Assembly: GCA_021798095.1 (NCBI GenBank)
Contig: JAJZYL010000008.1
Span: 1 to 16,983, forward strand
From: an archaeon
GTDB taxonomy: Archaea; Thermoproteota; Nitrososphaeria; Conexivisphaerales; UBA164
Length of the DNA stretch: 16,983 bases
Reading direction: 5' to 3'
The position numbers and the translations under genes are program-made. The notes under the pieces were generated by a model. The model did no database searches. It saw nothing but the letters and a program-made list of their open reading frames with translations, and was not told the DNA's origin. Positions 6,750-13,187 of this stretch are shown piece after piece. Numbering within the stretch: position 1 is the first letter of the stretch; every line of letters starts with the position of its first letter.

Positions 6750-6923
6750 CTATCCCCTTTCTCGCTCGGCCATAGGCGCAAGCGAATTCTCGGTTAGCCC
6801 AGAAAGCTTGTAAAGGACTCCATTGACCATAGACATCATAATCAAAGAAAGACTTCCAATCAGTATGGACCATCTCCATTGCAAGGCCGCCCCCACTCCA
6901 ACCCTGCATGCATATGCGTGCAT
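6750..6923 (-). CDS. Short putative membrane ORF upstream of mvk (uncertain)
   Basis: A 57-residue frame from ATG 6923 (open further up to 6953 in the element) ends 6 nt before the mvk start, spacing typical of a co-translated gene. Its middle, WSILIGSLSLIMMSMVNGVLYKL, would make one membrane helix. The tail LTENSLAPMAERERG is polar. Codon choice looks plausible for this genome. A competing frame (ATG 6909 to stop 6721, overlapping mvk) is Trp-rich and less protein-like. I do not recognise either frame. It may be the 3' remnant of a gene cut by element copy B, or simply non-coding leader. No homology claim is made. Confidence 0.3.
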   Translation of the reverse strand: MHAYACRVGVGAALQWRWSILIGSLSLIMMSMVNGVLYKLSGLTENSLAPMAERERG

Positions 6924-6948
6924 TATTAAATGCAACTTGTGACATCCT

Positions 6949-6980
6949 CTCACGGCTCAAGCGCGTGAGCTTCGCGTGAG
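6949..6980 (-). repeat. Right-end hairpin of copy B
   Basis: CTCACG (6949-6954) pairs with CGTGAG (6975-6980), and stacked inside it GCTCA (6955-6959) pairs with TGAGC (6966-6970) around a 6-nt loop. One side carries a 4-nt bulge (6971-6974). This gives 11 base pairs in one nearly continuous stem, 7 nt from the element tip, as expected for an IS200/IS605 right end and for the 3' part of a TnpB guide RNA scaffold. An upstream palindrome CCGCATGCGG lies at 6987-6996. Confidence 0.65.
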
Positions 6981-7105
6981 GCTATTCCGCATGCGGGTTC
7001 GTCAGCCAGCAGGGGACTCCTTTCCTGATCCAGAGACACACGGCTAACATCAGCCTGATGCCCAGCCAGTTTTGTCTGCACCGGTATGAATTCGGGCATA
7101 ACCAT
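6950..7105 (-). pseudogene. TnpB C-terminal-tail-like ORF in copy B
   Basis: A 51-residue frame starts MVMPEFIPVQT and runs in phase with the copy A frame. Its second half (VSLDQERSPLLADEP..., ending REAHALEP at TGA) resembles tails of TnpB proteins more closely than copy A does. No catalytic or zinc-binding residues are present. The 3' end overlaps the right-end hairpin, as tnpB coding sequence does in intact elements. It precedes mvk in the same direction, so it would be in the leader of an mvk transcript started inside the element. Whether it is translated is unknown. Confidence 0.45.
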
Positions 7106-7132
7106 CCCCACAACTCATTATCATCATAAATA

Positions 7133-7142
7133 GTATTTAAAG
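7133..7142 (-). promoter_or_regulatory. TATA box inside copy B, directed at mvk
   Basis: CTTTAAATAC on the minus strand, identical to copy A. It faces mvk, about 390 nt upstream of that start codon, and could supply transcription to the mvk-ipk-fni-idsA-gltX half of the operon. Confidence 0.45.
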
Positions 7143-7146
7143 GCTG

Positions 7147-7159
7147 TCAGCGTTGCTGA
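7147..7159 (-). repeat. Left-end hairpin of element copy B
   Basis: Perfect inverted repeat TCAGC / GCTGA with a 3-nt loop, the same as in copy A and 17 nt inside the left tip. Confidence 0.6.
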
Positions 7160-7228
7160 AGGAAGTCCGTGTATATCTCTAGATATTAAACCAGAGACCT
7201 TACTGCTTTCCCAAAATTCCTAACTTCT

Positions 7229-8080
7229 TTATAAGCCCTGTTCCTTGCGATAAAAGGCTATTGTAGCATAGCCTACGACCGAAGAGTTGTCGCCCGTAGT
7301 ATCCCCACTATCAGCGTGCTTGAGCAACCTTACATCTGCTGCCCCAAACCTGTTGCTCAGATGCATTAGGACAGCGGCGGCTCCGTAGCCGCACATAGTT
7401 ATATCATATTTTTCCAGCACCCTGTACAACTCAGAGACATCGCGGGAAAGGATCGCTTTTATAGCGATTTCATCCTTCTGGGCAACCTTGACCTTATCCT
7501 CGTAATGGGTCATATCAGACGATGCTATAATGAAGAACTTCCTGCCTTGAAGCTTCCGATACAACAGCTCTGCCAGCTCAAGAACTGTACCTTCATCCAT
7601 CATGGCCAGGGAAATGGGCAGAACTTTAACGTGCCCCCTTAAGTATTGAAGAAATGGAATTTGGACTTCGATGCTGTGCTCCCGCCAGTGTGCTCCATCA
7701 TCCATGTCCACTATGGACCCTTCATCTAAAAGCGCTCTAGCCAAACTACTATCGATTTCAGCATCACCAAGAGGCGTATTCCATAGTTCGCTTGCCGGTA
7801 CGGCCACGCCGCTGCCTATTCCGTAATGGTTTGGGCCGATGATGACATATACTTCAGCATCCACGGCCGACGCTTCCAGGTAGCCGTGAGCAGCGACCTG
7901 GGCCGAATACTCATATCCCGCATGAGGTACAACCATCCCAAAGATTTGAGATGATTTTAAAGGCGGGGACTTGCCGGGCCCCAACGGCCCTATAAAGGAT
8001 GATCTTATGGCCTCGCGTAGTTCATTTGGATCGGATGGATAGAACAGCCCTGCTACTGCAGCGCGTCTAACCCTCGGCAT
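7229..8080 (-). CDS. amrB: MEMO-family protein (AmmeMemoRadiSam system protein B)
   Basis: 283 residues. Seen: MVVPHAGYEYS (49-59, His53), IIGPNHYG (80-87, His85), HWREHSIEVQIPFLQYL (131-147), FFIIASSDMTHY (182-193) and ITMCGYGA (227-234, Cys230). His53, His85 and Cys230 correspond to the two His and one Cys that form the metal site of human MEMO1, a fold related to extradiol dioxygenases. The archaeal protein's reaction is not established; it often co-occurs with an AMMECR1 protein and a radical SAM enzyme, neither of which is in this window. The start overlaps rps2 by 14 nt, with a GAGGAGGA Shine-Dalgarno inside the rps2 tail. It is the last gene before the operon is interrupted by element copy B. 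Confidence 0.93.
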   Translation of the reverse strand: MPRVRRAAVAGLFYPSDPNELREAIRSSFIGPLGPGKSPPLKSSQIFGMVVPHAGYEYSAQVAAHGYLEASAVDAEVYVIIGPNHYGIGSGVAVPASELWNTPLGDAEIDSSLARALLDEGSIVDMDDGAHWREHSIEVQIPFLQYLRGHVKVLPISLAMMDEGTVLELAELLYRKLQGRKFFIIASSDMTHYEDKVKVAQKDEIAIKAILSRDVSELYRVLEKYDITMCGYGAAAVLMHLSNRFGAADVRLLKHADSGDTTGDNSSVVGYATIAFYRKEQGL

Positions 8081-8735
8081 TGTCCTCCTCTATGAGCTTG
8101 GTTTCAAACTCTTCAGGAGTGTACTTCATAGGATCCTGCGGTGATAAGGTGCCCTGATGAATCAGGTAGCTCCTGCTCAGCAGCCAAAATAGGGTTGCAA
8201 GGGCCTTCCTTCCCCTGTTGTTGGCAGGGATAACCAAATCTACATAGGAGGTGACATTATTGGTATCACATATGGCTATTACCGGTATATTGGTCTTGAT
8301 GGCTTCCTTTATTGCCTGTACATCAATGGCCGGATCAATAACCATTACAACATCGACATCCCTATAGTTGGGTAACTGCGGATTCGTAAGTGTACCCGGT
8401 AGGAACCGACCAAGGGTAAAATTTACGCCAGTAAGCTCTGAAAATTTTTCAATTGGAACCTGAGCTGCCTCCCTAGATGAATATACCATGACCCTCTTTG
8501 GATCGAACCTAGCCAGAAACTTGCCGGCTATTTCTATATGCGATTGTATCTTATTAACATCGATTATGTTAAGGCCGTCCTCCCTGGTCCTTTCCAGATA
8601 CTGTTTCATATGCTTTGTAATTACGTTGGTGCCTATCCTAATTCCGGATGCCATTAATGCCCGTTCTGAAAGCTGCGGCGCTATCTTCTTCTCCGCAGAG
8701 CCTTCCTCATCCTTAATATCCTCTTCCTTTGACAA
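8067..8735 (-). CDS. rps2: 30S ribosomal protein S2
   Basis: 222 residues. Archaeal/eukaryotic-type S2 motifs are clear: GIRIGTNVITKHM (31-43), LGRFLPGTLTNPQL (about 108-121), VDVVMVIDPAIDVQAIKEA, IPVIAICDTNNVTSYVDLVIPANNRGRKALA and FWLLSR. It belongs to the small subunit head-body junction. The start codon is TTG at 8735, three nt after the enolase stop, with AGGAG immediately adjacent (8736-8740), unusually close for a Shine-Dalgarno. No in-frame ATG before Met28 gives the expected N-terminus; an ATG at Met28 would cut into the conserved region only slightly, so the exact start is not certain. The acidic first 20 residues are typical of archaeal S2 extensions. Confidence 0.95.
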   Translation of the reverse strand: MSKEEDIKDEEGSAEKKIAPQLSERALMASGIRIGTNVITKHMKQYLERTREDGLNIIDVNKIQSHIEIAGKFLARFDPKRVMVYSSREAAQVPIEKFSELTGVNFTLGRFLPGTLTNPQLPNYRDVDVVMVIDPAIDVQAIKEAIKTNIPVIAICDTNNVTSYVDLVIPANNRGRKALATLFWLLSRSYLIHQGTLSPQDPMKYTPEEFETKLIEEDNAEG

Positions 8736-8738
8736 CTC

Positions 8739-9965
8739 CTATACCACCACCTTAACCATCTTAAGACCTTTATCAAACTTTGCTATTTTGTCCAGTTCCA
8801 TTAATTTTGCTGTCCTTTCCCCGCCGGCCACACCGCTTTTCATCAATATTGAAGATGAACCAACGGCTATATGAGCAAGGTATCCCTCCGGGGTATCGCC
8901 GCTTCTATGTGAGGTTACGACCCCCATATGCCCCTCCCTAGCCAACCTTGAAAATTCCAAGGCGTCGTAAAGGGTACCCACCTGGTTCACCTTCAGAATT
9001 ACCGCATTGGCGGCGCGCTTATCTATCCCCTTTTTAAGCCGCGATACATTTGTCACGAAGATATCATCACCTACAACAAGGACATTTGAAAGTCCCTTTG
9101 TAAGATCCGCGAACGATTCAAAGTCCTGCTCATCGAACGGATCCTCTATATATTGCAGGTCGTACATTTTAGCTATCTTTTCAACATAGGCTAGCTGCTC
9201 TTCTGTATTTAATTTCTTACCCTTTCTACGGTAATCGTAGATCCCATTTGAATAAAAAGTTGAGGAAGCCAAGTCCACCCCCATTATTATCTTGAACCCA
9301 AGTTCCTTGGAGGTTGCGTCAACGGCGTTCCTCACGATTTCAAGGGCCTCTTCGTCCTTAAGGTTCGGTGCCCAGGCCCCTTCATCGCCCTTGCCTCCTG
9401 CGAACTGTGGGTCCCTTTTCTCTAGAAGCTTTCTGACCTGTCTGTGAACATTAATATTTCCATTTATAGCCATCCACGGATCGCTAGCCCCCACCGAAGA
9501 AACCAGAAACTCCTGGATATCCGGCGATCCATTGCCCGCGTGTTTGCCTCCACCCAGCACGTTTCCCAAGGGAAACGGCAGCAACCTTGCACTTCCGTCA
9601 AGAAGCCTGAAAAGAGGAATTGATCTGGCCTTTGCCTCAGCCGCGGCAGATGCTACAGAGACAGCGAACGCAGTTGCCGCTCCAATCGACGAAAAGTTAT
9701 TCGTACCGTCGACTTCTTTGAGCAGGTCAGAAACTAATTTTAGATCAGAGGCATCAGCCCCTATAAGCTTTCCAACTCTGAACGCTTTGATCGCGGCCTG
9801 TGCCCCACCTTTCGGCAGATGCAAGGCTTCAAATTCGCCGGTGCTGGCACCAGCTGGTGCAGTGGCCACCGCTTCGTAGCCACCCTTCACCCTGACCGTC
9901 GCTTCTATTGTTGGATCGTTCCTGCTTGTAATGCTTGGCCTCAGGGACACTGAGTCAATCTTCAT
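8739..9965 (-). CDS. eno: Enolase
   Basis: Phosphopyruvate hydratase of glycolysis/gluconeogenesis, 408 residues. Seen: GASTGEFEA (39-47, mobile loop Ser), GKHAGNGSPDIQEF, GDEGAWAPN (catalytic Glu), IIMGVDLASS (metal Asp), YIEDPFDEQD (metal Glu), VVGDDIFVTN (metal Asp), AVILKVNQVGT (catalytic Lys), TSHRSGDTPEGY and GVAGGERTAK (catalytic Lys region). All catalytic elements are intact. The ATG at 9965 follows the rpoN stop by 3 nt, with GGAGGA in the last rpoN codons as Shine-Dalgarno. The rpoN-eno-rps2 order is typical of archaea. Confidence 0.97.
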   Translation of the reverse strand: MKIDSVSLRPSITSRNDPTIEATVRVKGGYEAVATAPAGASTGEFEALHLPKGGAQAAIKAFRVGKLIGADASDLKLVSDLLKEVDGTNNFSSIGAATAFAVSVASAAAEAKARSIPLFRLLDGSARLLPFPLGNVLGGGKHAGNGSPDIQEFLVSSVGASDPWMAINGNINVHRQVRKLLEKRDPQFAGGKGDEGAWAPNLKDEEALEIVRNAVDATSKELGFKIIMGVDLASSTFYSNGIYDYRRKGKKLNTEEQLAYVEKIAKMYDLQYIEDPFDEQDFESFADLTKGLSNVLVVGDDIFVTNVSRLKKGIDKRAANAVILKVNQVGTLYDALEFSRLAREGHMGVVTSHRSGDTPEGYLAHIAVGSSSILMKSGVAGGERTAKLMELDKIAKFDKGLKMVKVVV

Positions 9966-9968
9966 GTT

Positions 9969-10199
9969 TTAATCCTCCTCCTGTTGTAACTTGAGCCTAT
10001 AGACAGATTCCGCGTATGGAATCAATTGATCCATGACGTTGAAGTTGCTTAGCACCATCCTCCTGCAGCAATACCTTTTGATTTCAAGCTTATCAAGAGC
10101 TTCGTCCTCCTTCATGCCCCCCTGAACGAGATCCCTAAACTTTTCATATTTATCGCCTATCACGGAGCCACAGCTAAAACACCTTACGGGAACAAGCAT
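9969..10199 (-). CDS. rpoN: DNA-directed RNA polymerase subunit N (Rpb10)
   Basis: A 76-residue zinc-bundle subunit of archaeal RNA polymerase. Seen: PVRCFSCGSVIGDKY (Cys7, Cys10), DEALDKLEIKRYCCRRM (Cys44, Cys45) and the C-terminal SNFNVMDQLIPY. This is the full Rpb10 signature. It heads the operon: the TATA box at 10221-10229 is about 25 nt before the ATG, so translation is probably leaderless. In many archaea L18e-L13-S9 precede rpoN and rpoK follows; here the upstream neighbour is an oppositely oriented helix-turn-helix gene and rpoK is absent from the window. Confidence 0.96.
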   Translation of the reverse strand: MLVPVRCFSCGSVIGDKYEKFRDLVQGGMKEDEALDKLEIKRYCCRRMVLSNFNVMDQLIPYAESVYRLKLQQEED

Positions 10200-10220
10200 A
10201 ACAATTGGCCGTCAGCCTGT

Positions 10221-10229
10221 ATTTATAAG
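10221..10229 (-). promoter_or_regulatory. TATA box of rpoN operon
   Basis: CTTATAAAT on the minus strand, centred about 25 nt before ATG 10199; no ribosome binding site lies between. Likely the main promoter of the rpoN-eno-rps2-memo part of the operon. Confidence 0.65.
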
Positions 10230-10406
10230 TTTGTCGGAAGTCCTCAATATGTTTCATATATGTGTCTAGTCTTATACAATTGCGTTCAAGCTCTACAATC
10301 ATATAGGACAGCTGGTTTTAACCGCTTTTAAGTGTCGTACAATCTTATTTTATGTTAATTAACGAAATCCTTTTTGACCTCTAGATTTAATATAATTGTC
10401 AATCGG
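10230..10406. other. Divergent intergenic region
   Basis: AT-rich spacer between the rpoN operon and the plus-strand helix-turn-helix gene. Several AT stretches (for example 10345-10362 and 10385-10395) are present but I see no hairpin, repeat, tRNA or other recognisable element beyond the two promoters at its ends. Confidence 0.5.
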
Positions 10407-10417
10407 CTTTTTATAAC
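10407..10417 (+). promoter_or_regulatory. TATA box of the helix-turn-helix gene
   Basis: CTTTTTATAAC centred about 25 nt before ATG 10438, with no Shine-Dalgarno motif, consistent with a leaderless transcript. Confidence 0.6.
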
Positions 10418-10437
10418 TGGCCAGCAACAATTAATGA

Positions 10438-10647
10438 ATGACAGCGGCGCACAAGGAGGAACTCATTGACGCTGACTTCGTAATTGAACTTCTAGGATTG
10501 ACCAGAAATGACATGATCAAGTGGGCCAAAAAAAATAGGGTGAAATTTATTAAAGATAAGGAAGGCGCGATAGTATACTATAAGAACGATATCGCTAGGG
10601 CCCTTGCAAGGCAGACCATTTCGGAGGATAGGGGCAACTCTTTCTAG
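10438..10647 (+). CDS. Small helix-turn-helix protein (MerR/excisionase-like)
   Basis: 69 residues. The core, VIELLGLTRNDMIKWAKKNRVKFIKDKEGAIVYY followed by KNDIARALARQ, reads as helix, turn, recognition helix, a short beta hairpin and a closing helix, like the winged-helix DNA-binding domain of MerR-type or HTH_17/excisionase-like proteins. No effector domain follows, so it is only a DNA-binding module. The start at 10438 is set by the TATA spacing; another ATG at 10434 is out of frame. It lies 86 nt before ahcY on the same strand, and each gene has its own promoter. A regulatory role toward ahcY or rpoN is possible but unproven. Confidence 0.7.
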   Translation: MTAAHKEELIDADFVIELLGLTRNDMIKWAKKNRVKFIKDKEGAIVYYKNDIARALARQTISEDRGNSF

Positions 10648-10701
10648 GGGCCAAGCATGACGTTAAATGGTTTAAACCGCCTATTAACTCCATATCTTAA
10701 C

Positions 10702-10713
10702 GTTTAATAAATA
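10702..10713 (+). promoter_or_regulatory. TATA box of ahcY
   Basis: GTTTAATAAATA centred about 26 nt before ATG 10734, with no Shine-Dalgarno in between; a leaderless start is likely. Confidence 0.6.
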
Positions 10714-10733
10714 GTATACATACTACATTTTAA

Positions 10734-11978
10734 ATGCATAAAGTTAAGGACCTTACGTTAAAGGAACAGGGTGAACAGAAGCTCAAGTGGGTGGAATCAC
10801 GAATGAAGGTCGTAAACAGCTTTGTGATGGATCATATCAAAGAAAAACCACTGGACGGAATTAACATAGGTATGAGCCTCCATCTTGAGGCCAAGACCGC
10901 CATTCTAGCTGCCAGCCTTGAAAGGTTGGGAGCTTCGGTAAGCGTTACCAGCAGTAACCCTCTGACTGCCCAGGATGATGTGGCCGCAGCGCTAACCGAA
11001 AGGGTCAGCCATGTCTATGCATGGAGGGGCGAAACTCCGAAGGAATATGATGATAACCACAGGCTGATCCTAAATGATAGACCTAATATAATCATAGATG
11101 ATGGAGCCGATCTCAGTATAATGGCCATTGAGGCGAAGAGGACGAAGGGCATCATAGGCGCGGCCGAGGAGACCACTACGGGCGTGAAGAGATTTAAGGC
11201 CCTTGAAAGAGAGCATCTACTGAAGTTTCCAGTGATAGCTGTAAATGATGCAAAGGGCAAATACCTATACGATAGCAGATTTGGGACGGGGCAGAGCTCT
11301 GTGGACGGAATTTTAAGGAGCACTAATATGATGATAGGTGGAAAAAGAGCTGTAGTAGCTGGCTATGGCTGGGTTGGCAGAGGGGTCGCCTCTAGGCTGA
11401 GGGGAATGGGGGCTAACGTGACAGTGGTTGAAGTTGATCCCTACAGGGCCCTGGAGGCCTATTTTGACGGTTATACGGTGAATGGAATGAATGAAGCGTC
11501 GCAGTACGGCGATCTTTTTATAACATGTACTGGAAACGTCAGGGTAATAACACTGAAGCATTTCGAGAAAATGAAGGATGGTGCCATCCTTCTCAACGTT
11601 GGACACTTTGATGTAGAGGTGGATGCCAGGGCGTTACGGCAGAACGCTTCATCAATAAAGGATGTCAGGCCTAACGTAAGGGAATTCACGATGAAAGGAG
11701 GGAAAAAGCTCTACTTACTTGCCGAAGGAAGGCTAGCTAATCTAGCGGCGGCAGACGGTCACCCAATAGAGGTTATGGATCTTACCTTCGGATTACAGCT
11801 ACAAAGCGCCATTTATCTGGCGAAGAACCATCAGAAGATGAAGGATATAGTCTATAAGGTGCCAGATGACATAGACGAATTAACGGTAAGACGATTCCTG
11901 GAGTTGAACGGCATCAGGGTTGACAGGCTTACCGATGAACAGAAGAAGTACCAGAAAAGCTGGCAAGAAATTAGTTAA
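10734..11978 (+). CDS. ahcY: S-adenosylhomocysteine hydrolase
   Basis: Cleaves S-adenosylhomocysteine (or S-inosylhomocysteine in some archaea) to homocysteine and the nucleoside, with bound NAD, relieving inhibition of methyltransferases. 414 residues, the shorter archaeal form. Seen: MSLHLEAKTAILAASLERLGA (47-67), SNPLTAQDDVAAAL (74-87), IIDDGADL (120-127), EETTTGVKR (145-153), NDAKGKYLYDSRFGTGQS (171-188, with catalytic Lys176 and Asp180), the NAD loop GYGWVGRGVA (210-219), LLNVGHFDVEVDA and LLAEGRLANLAAADGHPIEVMD. All key residues are present. Single-gene unit; its stop lies 23 nt from the stop of the convergent membrane-protein gene. Confidence 0.96.
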   Translation: MHKVKDLTLKEQGEQKLKWVESRMKVVNSFVMDHIKEKPLDGINIGMSLHLEAKTAILAASLERLGASVSVTSSNPLTAQDDVAAALTERVSHVYAWRGETPKEYDDNHRLILNDRPNIIIDDGADLSIMAIEAKRTKGIIGAAEETTTGVKRFKALEREHLLKFPVIAVNDAKGKYLYDSRFGTGQSSVDGILRSTNMMIGGKRAVVAGYGWVGRGVASRLRGMGANVTVVEVDPYRALEAYFDGYTVNGMNEASQYGDLFITCTGNVRVITLKHFEKMKDGAILLNVGHFDVEVDARALRQNASSIKDVRPNVREFTMKGGKKLYLLAEGRLANLAAADGHPIEVMDLTFGLQLQSAIYLAKNHQKMKDIVYKVPDDIDELTVRRFLELNGIRVDRLTDEQKKYQKSWQEIS

Positions 11979-12001
11979 AGTTATTCGCCCTTTCATGGGA
12001 G

Positions 12002-12556
12002 TCAAGGCAGTAGGACTATAACTATGTAGGCCATTAGACCGGCCATCGCTATCTGCACTACCGCCTGAACAAGGGCAATCCTGAAGTTGGACATGGACCT
12101 CCTTATCACGTCGCCGGAGTTATGGCTGCCCCCAGTGAAATTTCTGTAAATGATGATAGAATTTGGTACAAAGAACCCGAAGACAAATAAAAGGAGAAGA
12201 GCGGCAAGGGCATAGACAGTATAAACCAGATAGCTTGGGATAAAGGCATATACCTTGCTCATAAGGTCGGCGCCTGAAGCTATGGTGACCACAGATATGG
12301 ACGGCATAAAATACAGCGTTAACGGTAAGAGCCTCCTGCTTATGTCCAACCTGTCGCCCTCCGGCAGACTATTCATTACCCGATAGAAGATGATGCCCAT
12401 GAACACGTTGTCACCAACCCATAGTGCGGCACTTAGAACGTGTAGGTAATCTATTAACAAAAAGTCATTTGATACCAATATAATTATGAGCGCCAAGAGG
12501 GGGACTGCGAATGCCGCAAGGCCGAACCTGTTCAGCGATTTCATCTCCTGGCTCAT
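12002..12556 (-). CDS. Multi-pass membrane protein, second paralogue of a tandem pair
   Basis: 184 residues with about five hydrophobic segments (roughly 12-30, 36-60, 78-95, 104-131, 158-182). Shares a pattern with the gene upstream: IDYLHVLSAALWVG (35-48, His39, Trp46), RLLP (75-78), YFMPSISVVT (82-91), FVPN (129-132) and DVIRRSMSNFRIAL (149-162). I recognise this as an unnamed archaeal family of small membrane proteins with an LHxLSxxxW(x)G motif. The lone conserved His in the membrane could bind a ligand such as haem, but that is only a suggestion. The start overlaps the upstream stop as ATGA, so the two are almost certainly co-translated and may form a heteromer. Confidence 0.75.
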   Translation of the reverse strand: MSQEMKSLNRFGLAAFAVPLLALIIILVSNDFLLIDYLHVLSAALWVGDNVFMGIIFYRVMNSLPEGDRLDISRRLLPLTLYFMPSISVVTIASGADLMSKVYAFIPSYLVYTVYALAALLLLFVFGFFVPNSIIIYRNFTGGSHNSGDVIRRSMSNFRIALVQAVVQIAMAGLMAYIVIVLLP

Positions 12557-13146
12557 ATATAGATCCCCGTCGCGAGTTGCGCCATAAGGAAGATTATTAC
12601 GACTTGGAATACAAGGATAAACAGGGAGATACGGAGGTTTAGCATAGTAAGCCTAATCACCTTGCCTATATCACGTTGGCCGGTCTTTATGAGTTCGAGA
12701 TAAATCCTGAGCTCGTTAGGCAGGAATACGCCCAACCCTATCGCCGTCAGGATCGTTACTATTATCAGTACTACCACTATTATAGGGCTGACCGGACTGA
12801 AGAACCCATCATGGATTGCAAGGAAGACCCCCGCGGTGGTGGTTACGGTGGTAATGGAAGGCATGAAAAAGAGCATCGTTGGCGTAAGCCTCATGGCCAC
12901 CCTTGCCCTTCCCTCATTGCTTAGCCCTCTCATTACGTTGGAAAAGAATAACCCCAGTATAAGGTCCATCCCTGTCCAGGTGAGCCCACTCAGTATATGA
13001 ATGTAATCCAGAAGGAAAAAATTTCCAGATATCAGGATTATTATCAGGAGCGTCGGTGGGATCAGCAGCATCGGCAGGCCTACCCTGAGGGAGCCCCTGA
13101 TGGTAAAGCTCGTGGGTACCTGTAATGTACCCTCATCGTGCCCCAT
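12553..13146 (-). CDS. Multi-pass membrane protein, first paralogue of a tandem pair
   Basis: 197 residues with about five membrane segments (roughly 22-40, 45-70, 90-110, 118-143, 170-192). It aligns with its downstream neighbour over the whole length: LDYIHILSGLTWTG (46-59, His50, Trp57), RLTP (86-89), FFMPSITTVT (93-102), FLPNELRIY (141-149) and KVIRLTMLNLRISL (162-175). It probably arose by tandem duplication. ATG at 13146 lies about 25 nt from a TATA-like box (13166-13176), so this begins a two-gene unit separate from srp19. Function unknown; no transporter or enzyme signature is visible. Confidence 0.75.
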   Translation of the reverse strand: MGHDEGTLQVPTSFTIRGSLRVGLPMLLIPPTLLIIILISGNFFLLDYIHILSGLTWTGMDLILGLFFSNVMRGLSNEGRARVAMRLTPTMLFFMPSITTVTTTAGVFLAIHDGFFSPVSPIIVVVLIIVTILTAIGLGVFLPNELRIYLELIKTGQRDIGKVIRLTMLNLRISLFILVFQVVIIFLMAQLATGIYI

Positions 13147-13165
13147 GGCATAGCTATAACATCGT

Positions 13166-13176
13166 TATTATTAAAC
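13166..13176 (-). promoter_or_regulatory. TATA box of the membrane-protein pair
   Basis: GTTTAATAATA on the minus strand, centred 25 nt before ATG 13146; no ribosome binding site precedes the start. Confidence 0.55.
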
Positions 13177-13187
13177 TAATTTTAAAA

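Larger units (their letters stand above)
6942..7176 (-). mobile_element. TnpB-less IS200/IS605-type element, copy B (MITE-like)
   Basis: Inverted 235-bp counterpart of the element at 392-625, placed between the MEMO gene and mvk. In its own (minus) direction it has the same left tip ATATACACGG (7176), left hairpin (7147-7159), TATA-like box (7133-7142), a TnpB-tail-like ORF (7105-6950), a CCGCATGCGG palindrome and an intact bulged right-end hairpin (6949-6980), and ends with AGAGGATGT at 6942. The left 133 bp differ from copy A at one base. The right 102 bp differ at about 17 positions plus one indel. It encodes no transposase, so any mobility would depend on a TnpA elsewhere. Its insertion interrupts an operon conserved across archaea. 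Confidence 0.72.

Noticed and set aside
12676..12924. Tyr/Arg-rich 82-codon plus-strand frame
   Set aside because: Antisense shadow of the hydrophobic membrane protein gene; Ile/Val codons read backwards give Tyr and similar residues.
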